From NCBI GenBank assembly GCA_025362495.1, contig JANYGI010000071.1, positions 1-36,035 on the forward strand: a DNA stretch of 36,035 nt. The letters run 5' to 3'. The notes beneath the pieces were generated by a model. That model saw nothing but the letters and a program-made list of their open reading frames with translations. It had not been told where the DNA came from and ran no database searches. Origin of the DNA: Byssovorax sp. GTDB lineage: Bacteria; Myxococcota_A; Polyangia; Polyangiales; Polyangiaceae. Shown here piece after piece: positions 23,339 through 30,153 of the stretch. The stretch's first letter is position 1. Every line of letters begins with the position of its first letter. A program made the position numbers and the translations under genes.

Positions 23339-23712
23339 GGGCGCGAGGCGTACTTCGTCGCATAGAGCGCGTGGGCGTAGGCCTCCACGATCTGCTCCTC
23401 GTGGATGTTGACCTCTCCGTGAGCGGGGAGGTCAAGGCGGCCAAGCTGCACGTGTCCGAGTTCGTGGAGAAAGACGCGCTCGACGGTGTCGGAGAACTCG
23501 CTCGGCTCCCACCTGTCCGGATCGTGGATCTGGATTAGAGCGTGCTTCCGCCTGATCCACACCGTTGCGAGCCCGCGCGACCCGAGATGAGTCTCGTACT
23601 TCGCGATGATCGTCCAGTCGCCGAGCTTCATGCGCGGCTGCCACTCCGCGATGAGCGCGTCGAGGTCGGGGCGATCGGGCGCTGGCGTGGCCTTTGACTT
23701 CTTGACGGTCAC
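23335..23712 (-). CDS. HExxH zinc metallopeptidase-like protein between portal and F-like genes
   Basis: This is a 125-residue protein. The motif VFLHELGHVQLG (His83, Glu84, His87) is a clear HExxH zincin site. A third ligand could be Glu in HEEQIVEAYAHALY (residues ~104-117), as in gluzincin-like proteins with a distal E. The preceding DWTIIAKYETHLG and TVWIRRKHALIQIHD strands fit a minimal beta-sheet-plus-helix zincin. ATG overlaps the portal stop by 4 bp, so it is made with head proteins. It could be a head maturation peptidase or a small neutral zincin of unknown substrate. Activity is inferred only. Confidence 0.75.
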   Translation of the reverse strand: MTVKKSKATPAPDRPDLDALIAEWQPRMKLGDWTIIAKYETHLGSRGLATVWIRRKHALIQIHDPDRWEPSEFSDTVERVFLHELGHVQLGRLDLPAHGEVNIHEEQIVEAYAHALYATKYASRP

Positions 23713-25487
23713 GTCGGCTCCTCGGCGGGCTCGGTGGTCGCGGGCTCGCGTTGGCTGCCCGGCGGCTCGTCGACTTCGGGCTCGAGCTCTTCGTCGACGA
23801 CGGGGACGCCAGCGCTCTCCTCGTCAGGGATCGCCGCGGAGATCTCCTTGGCCACCTGAGCGCGCGTCGCCGGGTCCATGCCCGGCTGCAATTTCAGAGC
23901 GAGGGAGATCTTCCGCTCGACTTTCCACGTCCTCGAGGGGATCTCGATGGCGTCGATCTGCAGCGCCTCCTCGAGGAGGGCTGCGCGGTCGATGTCGCCC
24001 TCGAAGGCGTCGAGGCCATGCACCGTCCAGGTGACGTCCTCGTTGCGGGCGCCGGCGATCACGTCGTAGATGCGGCGCGCGCCGTCGCGGAAGATGGCGC
24101 CGAGCGCGAGCAGCACCGTGGTGAAGTCGGCGCGGTCGATCGCCTTGCTGGCGCCGCTGCGCCCGACGGCGTTGGCGGTGCTCGAGATGCTGGCGGCCAT
24201 GCGGCCAGACACCCGGTGGATCTCGTCCACCAAGCCGTCGAGCTGCTTGTCGACGATGGTGAAGGCCTCGGTGGGCGGGCCCTCGAAGCTGAGATCGTCG
24301 TCCTTACCGAGGACGAAGTAGCCCTGTTGGCGGTAGCGCTCGACGGGGTCATCGCCACGGGCGGGATCTTGCGCGCGCTCGGCCGGCATCTCGCCGTGGA
24401 CGGCGCCGATCTCCGGACCCAGCTTGACCAGCGGGATCACGAGCAGGCTGCGCTGCTGCGCGGCGAGCAGCGCGGAGCGCCGCTGCCAGTGCTCCTTGTT
24501 GAGCGGGCCGATGACGTTGCCGAGCCAGAGGGCGTCGGGGATGACGACCTCGACGATCGGGATCTCGCAGAACGCCGTAGCGCCCTCGTCCACCCGGGAG
24601 ATCATGTCCTCCGGACGGAGCGGCTGGCCGGGCTTCTGCGGGGGCGTGCGGTAAAGCGCCCATCGGACAACGCCGTCGTCGCCGCCGCGCGCCCAGATCT
24701 TGAACTCCTCGACCGGCGCGGGCCGGGGCTCCGTCGGCGAGGGGCGGCGAGCGACGACGCGGCGGAGGACGGCCCACGCGAAGCGGCCGATCTCGAACTC
24801 GACGGATCCACCGCCTTCGAGCTCGACGCGGCGGCGCACCACCTCGTCGTGTTCCCAGTCGATGAGCTCTTCGGGCTCGAGCAGGAAGGCGTACGGACGG
24901 GCGAGGCCGAGGCGGTCGCTGTCCGCCTTGGTGATGACGTCGACGCCCGCGGGGGCGGCGGGGAAGTCAATACCGATGAGGCTCTTGCCCTTCACCAGGC
25001 CAGAGTTGGCGACGCGCCGCAGGAGCTCGACGAACGAGCCGCCGCGGAGGTCGGCGTTGCGCGCGAAGTCCTCGTAGACGCCGGGGTCGGGTAGCTCTCC
25101 GGGGGTGTTCGGGTCGTCGGCGTCGCCAGCGGGCGTGACCGAGACCGGCTGCGCGAACAGCGAGGCGGAGTAGACGCCGGCGATCTGGCCGAAGTAGCCG
25201 ATGTACGCGGCGAGGCCGAGGCGCTCCTTGTGGCGCGGCGCGCTCTCGCCGACGGCCTTGGGGAGGAACTCGTTGGCGGCCACCTGGATGGCGTAGCCGC
25301 CGCGGTGGAGGAGATCGAGCTCGCGCCAGAGCGCAGGCGTGTAGCCGCGCTCGTTGTCGCTGCACGGGTGCTCCGCGTTGAGCAGGCCGTACGGCAGCGA
25401 GGCCGGGAGACCGCTCGCGTGGACGACAGGCAGCGCAGCGGGTGCGGCCTGGTCGCCGTCGACGAGCATGGGGGTGGAGGCGTTCAA
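23709..25487 (-). CDS. Portal protein
   Basis: This is a 592-residue protein. Order (terminase then portal then F-like) and sequence fit a portal of the DUF4055-like/SPP1-type. There is an N-terminal helical clip region (YIGYFGQIAGVYSASLFAQP), a wing domain with alternating strands (LIGIDFPAAPAGVDVITKAD, then YAFLLEPEELIDWEHDEVVR), a stem region with ALWLGNVIGPLNKEHWQRRS, and an acidic, Pro-rich C-terminus. It forms the dodecameric DNA channel and docks the terminase. The start ATG at 25487 is 5 bases after the terminase stop; an in-frame ATG follows shortly after. Confidence 0.88.
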   Translation of the reverse strand: MNASTPMLVDGDQAAPAALPVVHASGLPASLPYGLLNAEHPCSDNERGYTPALWRELDLLHRGGYAIQVAANEFLPKAVGESAPRHKERLGLAAYIGYFGQIAGVYSASLFAQPVSVTPAGDADDPNTPGELPDPGVYEDFARNADLRGGSFVELLRRVANSGLVKGKSLIGIDFPAAPAGVDVITKADSDRLGLARPYAFLLEPEELIDWEHDEVVRRRVELEGGGSVEFEIGRFAWAVLRRVVARRPSPTEPRPAPVEEFKIWARGGDDGVVRWALYRTPPQKPGQPLRPEDMISRVDEGATAFCEIPIVEVVIPDALWLGNVIGPLNKEHWQRRSALLAAQQRSLLVIPLVKLGPEIGAVHGEMPAERAQDPARGDDPVERYRQQGYFVLGKDDDLSFEGPPTEAFTIVDKQLDGLVDEIHRVSGRMAASISSTANAVGRSGASKAIDRADFTTVLLALGAIFRDGARRIYDVIAGARNEDVTWTVHGLDAFEGDIDRAALLEEALQIDAIEIPSRTWKVERKISLALKLQPGMDPATRAQVAKEISAAIPDEESAGVPVVDEELEPEVDEPPGSQREPATTEPAEEPT

Positions 25488-25492
25488 GGGAG

Positions 25493-27877
25493 CTATGCAG
25501 GAGGTAGCGAGTGCGAGCGGTAAACGACCGGCTGCGGCTTGCCGAACCTGTTAAAGATGGGGTAGCGCAGCGCGTCCATGCTGTTGTGAACGAGCACGCC
25601 GTTGGCGAAGAACTCGTGCGCGCCGTCAACCGTCAGGTCGTAGACCGACCGGTGCTCCCCGGTGGGCGAGCAGCTTTCCACACGAACGAGAGCACGCTCG
25701 CGTCCGGTGGTACTTGTTGATGCGGAAGACGGTGCCGCACCATCCGCAGGTGCGGTCGATGTCGTCGACCCCCGAAGCGCGTCGGAAAGCGCTCTTGCAG
25801 TTGTTCGAGCAAAAGCGAACAGCGTCGTGGAGAGCGAGCGTCTGGAACTTGTCGCCGCACTTCTCGCAGGCACGCTCGACGGACTCTCGGCTCGCGAACG
25901 CGTCTTTGCCGTGTTGGCTGTGCCAGGCTCGCCCCGCGGGGCTTCCGTGCCAAGCCTTGGTAAGAGGCTGGATCGTGCTGACCCGCGCCCTCGCTCGCTC
26001 GCGCCACTCGGGCGTCCAGTGATCGCTGAGATGGTCGAACCCGAGCTTGCACTCCAGGTTGCCGATGTCGTTGTTGAGGGTGTTCTCATCCACGTGGTGG
26101 ATGTGATGCCCCTCGGGGATCGGCCCATGATGGTACTCCCAGATCGCCCGATGAAGGCGATGGCCCTGTTGAGCCATGAAGTAGACACGCAGGGAGCTGT
26201 CCTTCGAGTCGGGGTAGCGTCGGAAGGGAGTGCCGTTGAAAACGACGGCGACGGATGCTCCGTGGATACGTGTTCGCACCCAAGAAGCATATCACCGTAT
26301 CGCAGTGCGTCCAGACGAACCCACCCACGATTTGCAGTCCAGACCGGGTGATCGCCCGTGCCTTCGATAACTCCTCCATCGAACATGAGCCGGTGAATCG
26401 CCGCGCTCTTGAAGGTCATTCCAGAGGCGGTGACGTCGCGCCATCCAAGGCGGGTGAGCACATGGGCGCCCACGGGGACCTGCTCAATCGGCAACGGGCC
26501 CGCGTTGGTGGTGACCAGCGTGCCGGCGACGAGGCAGTGGTTGTCCTTGTCGACGATGTCGTCCAAGAACCTGTCCGCGTTCTGCGGGTCGCGCTTGCGC
26601 CGGTAGTTGACCAGCTCGTACAACGTGCTCTTGCACGAAGGGTCGATATAGAGCCGAGAGAGCTGGCGCTCTTCGTTGGCGTCGTCGGGATCGACGCGCA
26701 GCGCGAGCTTCTCCGCCACCGCACTCACGCCGTCTTCGATGGCGTTGTCGACGTCGGCGAAGGTGATCTTGGCGCCGCGCGCCAGGGCGGCCACCCGGTC
26801 TGGCCGCGAGGGGTCGGCGTACCAGCGCTGCGGGGCGCTGGAGTACCTGGCCTTGATGAGCTTACACCGCTCGATCCACCAGCTTTCCATCTGGTGCGAC
26901 TCGTAGACTTCTTCGAGCAGGTAGAGATTCGCCTCCGCGCCGGAGCCAGCCACGCCGACCACGAGGATGACGCCGGGGTCCTCCCAGCCGTGATCGATGC
27001 CGATGAGGTACTCGGTGAACTTGATCGCGGGCGGGGCGCGCCGGACGTGAACGCCCTCGTTGAAGTGGCTGTAGACGAGCCCCTCGGCGGAGTCGAAATC
27101 GCACTCCCACTCGCGCTGGTATACGGCCTTCTGGCCGGCCGCGAGGAGGCTGGCTTTCGTCTGCGCGACGAACTTCGCGTCGACGTTCTTGGGCGCGTCG
27201 CGCCACGTCGCGTGGAAGCTGTGCTTGAGCCGGAGGGCGTTGAGCCGCTCCTGCTCTTCGGGCGTCGCCAGGGCGATCTGCGCGTCGGTGAGCAGCCGCG
27301 CGACGTTGCCGTCAAGGCCGGCGCGGTGCTCGCGGTGGAGCAAGCCGTAGCGGCCTCGACGGGGGGTGCCGCCGAGGAGGATCATCCGCAGCGACCAGGG
27401 CTCAGAGAACCAGGGCTTGATGATCGCGTCGTAGACGCTCGGGTCGACGTCGTCGCCCTCGTCGATGGTCACGGCGTCGCAGCGGATGCCGCGCGCCGAC
27501 TGCGCCGCCTTGGCGCCGAACCATTTGATCCACGAGCCACCGGGAAAACGGAACTGCCAGGCGGTGTGGTCGATCTGCGCGCCGAGGAACGCCCACGGCG
27601 CTTGCTGGCCCTCGAGCTCGGCGAGGACGCTGTCCTTGTGGACGTCCTTGCAGCTCTTGAACGTCGGCTGGATGTGGACGATACGAATGCCCCGCATCGT
27701 CCCGCCGCCCTCCGTGGGTCGCTCGACGCCATCCCACTGGGAGATCGGGAGATACCAGCCGCCGACGCGCTGAAACCAGCTTTTGCCGACGCCGCGACTC
27801 CACGGGAGCGTGACGCTACGTCCAGGGACGAGCACTTGGTGGGCTCGGGCCTGGGGCAGGTTGAGGTGGAGGTCCAT
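25493..27877 (-). CDS. terL: Large terminase subunit, interrupted by an intein
   Basis: The continuous frame encodes a 794-residue precursor: 447 residues of N-extein, a 318-residue intein and a 29-residue C-extein, giving a 476-residue terminase after splicing. N-terminal ATPase: Walker A RGVGKSW (Lys32, Ser33) and Walker B AVTIDEGD (Asp139, Glu140). Nuclease domain: LIGIDHGWEDPG with Asp295. The C-extein opens with SMDALRYPIFN, whose Asp matches the third acidic residue of the nuclease. ATG at 27877 overlaps the small terminase gene by 62 bp and has no strong Shine-Dalgarno sequence; a GTG at 27835 is a weaker alternative. Packaging motor and DNA cleavage are expected only after splicing. 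Confidence 0.88.
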   Translation of the reverse strand: MDLHLNLPQARAHQVLVPGRSVTLPWSRGVGKSWFQRVGGWYLPISQWDGVERPTEGGGTMRGIRIVHIQPTFKSCKDVHKDSVLAELEGQQAPWAFLGAQIDHTAWQFRFPGGSWIKWFGAKAAQSARGIRCDAVTIDEGDDVDPSVYDAIIKPWFSEPWSLRMILLGGTPRRGRYGLLHREHRAGLDGNVARLLTDAQIALATPEEQERLNALRLKHSFHATWRDAPKNVDAKFVAQTKASLLAAGQKAVYQREWECDFDSAEGLVYSHFNEGVHVRRAPPAIKFTEYLIGIDHGWEDPGVILVVGVAGSGAEANLYLLEEVYESHQMESWWIERCKLIKARYSSAPQRWYADPSRPDRVAALARGAKITFADVDNAIEDGVSAVAEKLALRVDPDDANEERQLSRLYIDPSCKSTLYELVNYRRKRDPQNADRFLDDIVDKDNHCLVAGTLVTTNAGPLPIEQVPVGAHVLTRLGWRDVTASGMTFKSAAIHRLMFDGGVIEGTGDHPVWTANRGWVRLDALRYGDMLLGCEHVSTEHPSPSFSTALPSDATPTRRTAPCVSTSWLNRAIAFIGRSGSTIMGRSPRGITSTTWMRTPSTTTSATWSASSGSTISAITGRPSGASERGRGSARSSLLPRLGTEAPRGEPGTANTAKTRSRAESPSSVPARSAATSSRRSLSTTLFAFARTTARALSDALRGSTTSTAPADGAAPSSASTSTTGRERALVRVESCSPTGEHRSVYDLTVDGAHEFFANGVLVHNSMDALRYPIFNRFGKPQPVVYRSHSLPPA
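25583..26536 (-). other. Intein inside the large terminase (class 1, with split-frame endonuclease region)
   Basis: There are 318 codons in the terminase frame. Block A: CLVAGTLVTT with Cys1 directly after DKDNH. Block B: GTGDHPVWT, with Thr60 and His63 forming the TxxH motif. Block F/G: SVYDLTVDGAHEFF and VLVHN, ending His-Asn before Ser+1. All residues for protein splicing are present. The centre (about intein residues 90-275) in the splicing frame looks like out-of-frame sequence rich in Ser, Arg and Thr, while the alternative frame encodes an HNH endonuclease. Thus the splicing frame is open throughout but the endonuclease domain is not fused to it. Either it is a nested ORF or two frameshifts flank it. 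Confidence 0.9.
25626..26279 (-). CDS. HNH homing endonuclease encoded in another frame within the intein
   Basis: This is a 217-residue ORF from GTG 26279 to TGA 25626, offset from the terminase frame. The HNH core is IWEYHHGPIPEGHHIHHVDE, then Asn residues in NTLNNDIGNLE and a final His in FDHLSDHW. It begins with a family-typical FNGTPFRRYPDSK and RVYF segment, has a KAWHGSPAGRAWHSQHGK element, then two Cys pairs (CEKC, CSNNC) and two more (CGWC, CSRSC) forming probable zinc fingers. An in-frame TGA lies a few codons before the GTG, so the N-intein cannot simply read into it without a -1 shift. No Shine-Dalgarno sequence is seen. The motifs make the protein real; how it is translated is unclear. 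Confidence 0.85.
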   Translation of the reverse strand: MRTRIHGASVAVVFNGTPFRRYPDSKDSSLRVYFMAQQGHRLHRAIWEYHHGPIPEGHHIHHVDENTLNNDIGNLECKLGFDHLSDHWTPEWRERARARVSTIQPLTKAWHGSPAGRAWHSQHGKDAFASRESVERACEKCGDKFQTLALHDAVRFCSNNCKSAFRRASGVDDIDRTCGWCGTVFRINKYHRTRACSRSCGKLLAHRGAPVGLRPDG

Positions 27878-28706
27878 CTTGCGGGAGCGCGACGAGAGCG
27901 GGTGAAGGAGGCGGAAGCGGCGCAATCGGCACCACGCCGTCGGGGTAGACCACGCTGAGCAGGGGGCGCTGCTCGGGGGTGAGCCCAGGGCGCACCGCGG
28001 CCGGCGCCGGCGCGAACACGGCCATTGATTTGGCGATGAGCGCGATGCTGTTGAGCGCCTTGGGGTCGCCCTCGCGCGTGCGGCCGTTGACCGTCTTGCT
28101 GCGCGCGAAGTCGAGGCCCAGGCCAAGCGCCTCGCGGAGCGCGGCCATCACGGAGGCCTGGACGGCGACGGGGTCGACCAGGCGCTGGACGGCGCGGCTT
28201 GCCTCGCACGCGTCGTGCTCGACGGTGCCCGGGTGGACGCCCCAGAGCTTCGCGAGCTCGGGGCCCGTGACGCCGGTGACCCACTCGAGGTGGACCATCA
28301 GGCCGATGATGTGGTTGACCCGTTGCTCTTTCGTCGGCGCGCCCGGCGGCAACTCGCCGATGCGGCGCTTGCGCTGCTGCGGCGGGGCGTCCTGCTCACC
28401 GTCCTGGAACTGGGACGCCGTGTCATCCCGGGACGCAGCCGCGGGATGGTGCTCATCTGGGACGCTGGGACGCTGGGACGTCTCAACATCCCGAGGCCCA
28501 TCCCGGGACGCCGTCCCGCTATCCTGGCCGAGGCCAAGGCACTCCTTGCGGTGGCGGCCGATGCCTGATTTGGAGAGCGGCGGGTAGCGCTCGGCGAGCG
28601 CGACGACGCTGTTGATCTTGCCGCCGGCTGCCAGCGCCGCGTCGATGTCCGTGGCGGCGGCGTGGCGCCCGACGGAGCAGCGACAGGGGCGGGTGGGGGT
28701 GGGCAT
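27816..28706 (-). CDS. terS: Small terminase subunit
   Basis: This is a 296-residue protein. The N-terminus (CRCSVGRHAAATDIDAALAA, then KSGIGRHRKECL) has a short DNA-binding-type pattern seen in small terminases. Residues ~60-115 are a low-complexity linker encoded by a repeat cluster. Residues 144-172 (GVTGPELAKLWGVHPGTVEH) are an HTH. The rest is Ala/Leu-rich and helical with a Pro-rich end that overlaps the start of the large terminase. It should bind the packaging site and load the large subunit. Adjacency to the large subunit supports the call. Confidence 0.85.
   Translation of the reverse strand: MPTPTRPCRCSVGRHAAATDIDAALAAGGKINSVVALAERYPPLSKSGIGRHRKECLGLGQDSGTASRDGPRDVETSQRPSVPDEHHPAAASRDDTASQFQDGEQDAPPQQRKRRIGELPPGAPTKEQRVNHIIGLMVHLEWVTGVTGPELAKLWGVHPGTVEHDACEASRAVQRLVDPVAVQASVMAALREALGLGLDFARSKTVNGRTREGDPKALNSIALIAKSMAVFAPAPAAVRPGLTPEQRPLLSVVYPDGVVPIAPLPPPSPALVALPQDGPPPQPAPGPSPPSARPWT
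28412..28517. repeat. GGGACG repeat cluster within the small terminase gene (candidate pac site)
   Basis: GGGACG occurs at 28412, 28430, 28459, 28467, 28475 and 28505 (start positions), with the 28459-28480 copies in tandem at 8-bp spacing, plus the inverse CGTCCC at 28512-28517. The 13-mer CATCCCGGGACGC occurs at 28424-28436 and 28499-28511. The encoded residues are a low-complexity linker, so the constraint appears to be on DNA. Packaging sites often lie inside the small terminase gene, and this protein has an HTH. The repeats are observed; pac function is inferred. Confidence 0.6.
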
Positions 28707-28725
28707 CGGGGGCGCCTGCGCGCCC

Positions 28726-28824
28726 TCAGCGCGTGAGCGCGATGTCCTCGACGCGGCGGGCGCGGGGCGGCGGGGGTGGCGCCGCGAGAAGGGCGACGAG
28801 GACGAAGAGCGAGAAGGGGAGCAT
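28726..28824 (-). CDS. Possible 32-residue membrane peptide
   Basis: This is a short ORF, MLPFSLFVLVALLAAPPPPP plus a charged tail. One hydrophobic helix is followed by a proline run and a basic/acidic end. It lies in the 123-bp gap between the JAMM peptidase and small terminase genes, starting 5 bases after the first stop. No Shine-Dalgarno sequence is visible. It could be a real small membrane peptide or chance. Confidence 0.35.
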   Translation of the reverse strand: MLPFSLFVLVALLAAPPPPPRARRVEDIALTR

Positions 28825-28829
28825 GGTGA

Positions 28830-29285
28830 TCAGGCAGCGCGGAGCGCGACCGGTTTGCCGTGCTCGTAAACGGTGGCGCTCAGCGCGTAGGCGCCGGGCG
28901 TGCCGCCGAGGATCAGCGAGAGCGCCGCGTTGCCGAGCGCGTGATCGCGCATCGTCGCGTGATCGGTGTCGCTCGGGACGGGGGGCGATTCGCCAGGGTG
29001 CGTGTGCCAGTCGCCGAGGTGGAAGCGAGCGGGCCAGATCGCTGCAAAGTACCCCGCGAGGCCAGCGACGCCGAGGACCAGCGCGCGCGGCCCGTGGATG
29101 GTGTCGGCGGGCGGACCGAGGACGTCGGTCACCACGGCGAGCTTGTCGCCGTCGTAGTAGCCGACGAGCACGCCGCCCGTTTCCAGCGGGTGAACCGCGG
29201 CAGCGAAGACGTGGAGCGCGTCGAGGGCGACGGGATCGAGGCGAACGGCGAAGCGTCCACGCGGCTCGGTGAAGAGCGTGCTCAC
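28830..29285 (-). CDS. JAMM/MPN (JAB) metallopeptidase-like protein
   Basis: This is a 151-residue protein. GTG at 29285 overlaps the previous stop by 4 bp. The motif set is complete: Glu35 in HPLETGGVLVGYY, then GDWHTHPGESPPVPSDTD with His94, His96, Ser105 and Asp108. The spacing between the second His and Ser is one residue longer than the common HxH-x7-S-x2-D, as also happens in other phage-like JAB proteins. These enzymes remove ubiquitin-like or isopeptide-linked tags, or in tail phages process peptidoglycan-related substrates, but no partner E1/E2/ubiquitin-like gene is seen nearby. The location in the early cassette upstream of terminase suggests a non-structural role. Confidence 0.82.
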   Translation of the reverse strand: MSTLFTEPRGRFAVRLDPVALDALHVFAAAVHPLETGGVLVGYYDGDKLAVVTDVLGPPADTIHGPRALVLGVAGLAGYFAAIWPARFHLGDWHTHPGESPPVPSDTDHATMRDHALGNAALSLILGGTPGAYALSATVYEHGKPVALRAA

Positions 29286-29617
29286 GCCGCCTCGCTGCCG
29301 CTGCCCGCGTGGATGACGACCGCGCCGTCGCGAAAAGCCGACGCCTTGAGCTGCACCATCGGCACCGCGGCGCACTGCCGGCGCTCAGCCCTACGCTCGG
29401 CGCGGCGCTCGCGCGACGTCGACTCGCCAGGCCACTCCACCTGGAGACCGATGGCGCGAGCCTCCTCGGCAAGCCTGCGGCGGCCACCGTCGGCGTCGGG
29501 GCCGGGCGGGATCACCAGCGGCGCGAGCTCGGGCCCGTGGAACTCGGTGAGCGTGGCGCCCTGGCGCCAGACGGCGACGACACGGGGTGTGGCGGCGGTG
29601 GGCGTTGTGGTGAGCAT
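29282..29617 (-). CDS. Hypothetical early phage protein
   Basis: This is a 111-residue protein with ATG at 29617 overlapping the stop of the upstream gene in TGATG, and its stop overlapping the JAMM gene by 4 bp. It contains a short beta segment (VVAVWRQGATLTEFHGPELA), then an Arg/Glu-rich helix (STSRERRAERRAERRQ) and a final KASAFRDGAVVIH strand. It may be a small nucleic-acid or protein-binding factor. No family is recognised. Confidence 0.75.
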   Translation of the reverse strand: MLTTTPTAATPRVVAVWRQGATLTEFHGPELAPLVIPPGPDADGGRRRLAEEARAIGLQVEWPGESTSRERRAERRAERRQCAAVPMVQLKASAFRDGAVVIHAGSGSEAA

Positions 29618-29871
29618 CAGGCGCGCGGGGGCCAGTGCCAGGTGCCCTGCGCGGGCGTGGCGCTGTCGTCGAACTTCGCCGAGCCGAAGAAGCCCTTGCT
29701 GTCGGCGTCGTTGAGCTGGTCGAGGAACACCGTCCCGTTGCACATGCCGTCGGCCGCGCTCGGGAAGACGTTGGTCACCATCGCGGCGCGCACCTCGCCG
29801 GCGCGGCGGCCGTCGGGGAGCACGTAGTGGATGACGCGGCCGAGGGTCGGGGGCTGCGTGGGCGCGGCCAT
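29617..29871 (-). CDS. Conserved small phage protein (TWHWP C-terminus)
   Basis: This is an 84-residue protein. The pattern LGRVIHYVLPDGRRAGEVRA, a mid VFLDQLNDADSK segment and the end GTWHWPPRA are typical of a widespread small phage protein of unknown function that begins with a V-H-Y-V-L-P motif and ends in T-W-H-W-P. It is the first gene of the segment after a 210-bp intergenic gap (29872-30081), so a leftward promoter in that gap is plausible. The function is unknown. Confidence 0.8.
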   Translation of the reverse strand: MAAPTQPPTLGRVIHYVLPDGRRAGEVRAAMVTNVFPSAADGMCNGTVFLDQLNDADSKGFFGSAKFDDSATPAQGTWHWPPRA

Positions 29872-30075
29872 GATGGGACCTGACTGCGCCTCGTGGGCGC
29901 GGTGAAGAATTGCCGCCGTACGCCCCGATCACGGGCGCCTTTGGACTGCGCGATGGCAGGTGGGCCGGACGGTCGACCCTGGGGTGGAGAGCCGGGATGA
30001 GCCAGCTCGCCGTGCGCTGTGCCTCGGATGGGAGGCGATGCGCAGCGTACTCATATTGGCCGATTTCGCGGCGAG

Positions 30076-30153
30076 CGACGTTCAGATCGACGACGCGAGA
30101 ACAGCTTGATTTCCCGTCGATTTCTCGCGACGCACCAAACGACGTTCAGATCG
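30076..30153. repeat. Pair of 14-bp direct repeats at the end of the tandem-HTH gene
   Basis: CGACGTTCAGATCG occurs at 30076-30089 and 30140-30153, 64 bp apart, with CGCGAAATCG-like sequence near each copy on the minus strand. One copy spans the stop codon of the HTH gene; the other lies in its last codons. The 210-bp interval 29872-30081 beyond it has no gene. The repeats could be operators for the adjacent HTH protein or for control of the operon starting at 29871. Repeats are seen; regulatory role is inferred. Confidence 0.55.

Noticed and set aside
26255-27958. A 567-codon plus-strand frame opposite the terminase
   Set aside because: No recognisable motifs; the opposing strand has clear ATPase, nuclease and intein signatures.
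27877-28126. N-terminal extension of the large terminase frame to 28126
   Set aside because: The first 83 codons lie within the small terminase gene and translate to Arg/Ser-rich shadow sequence.
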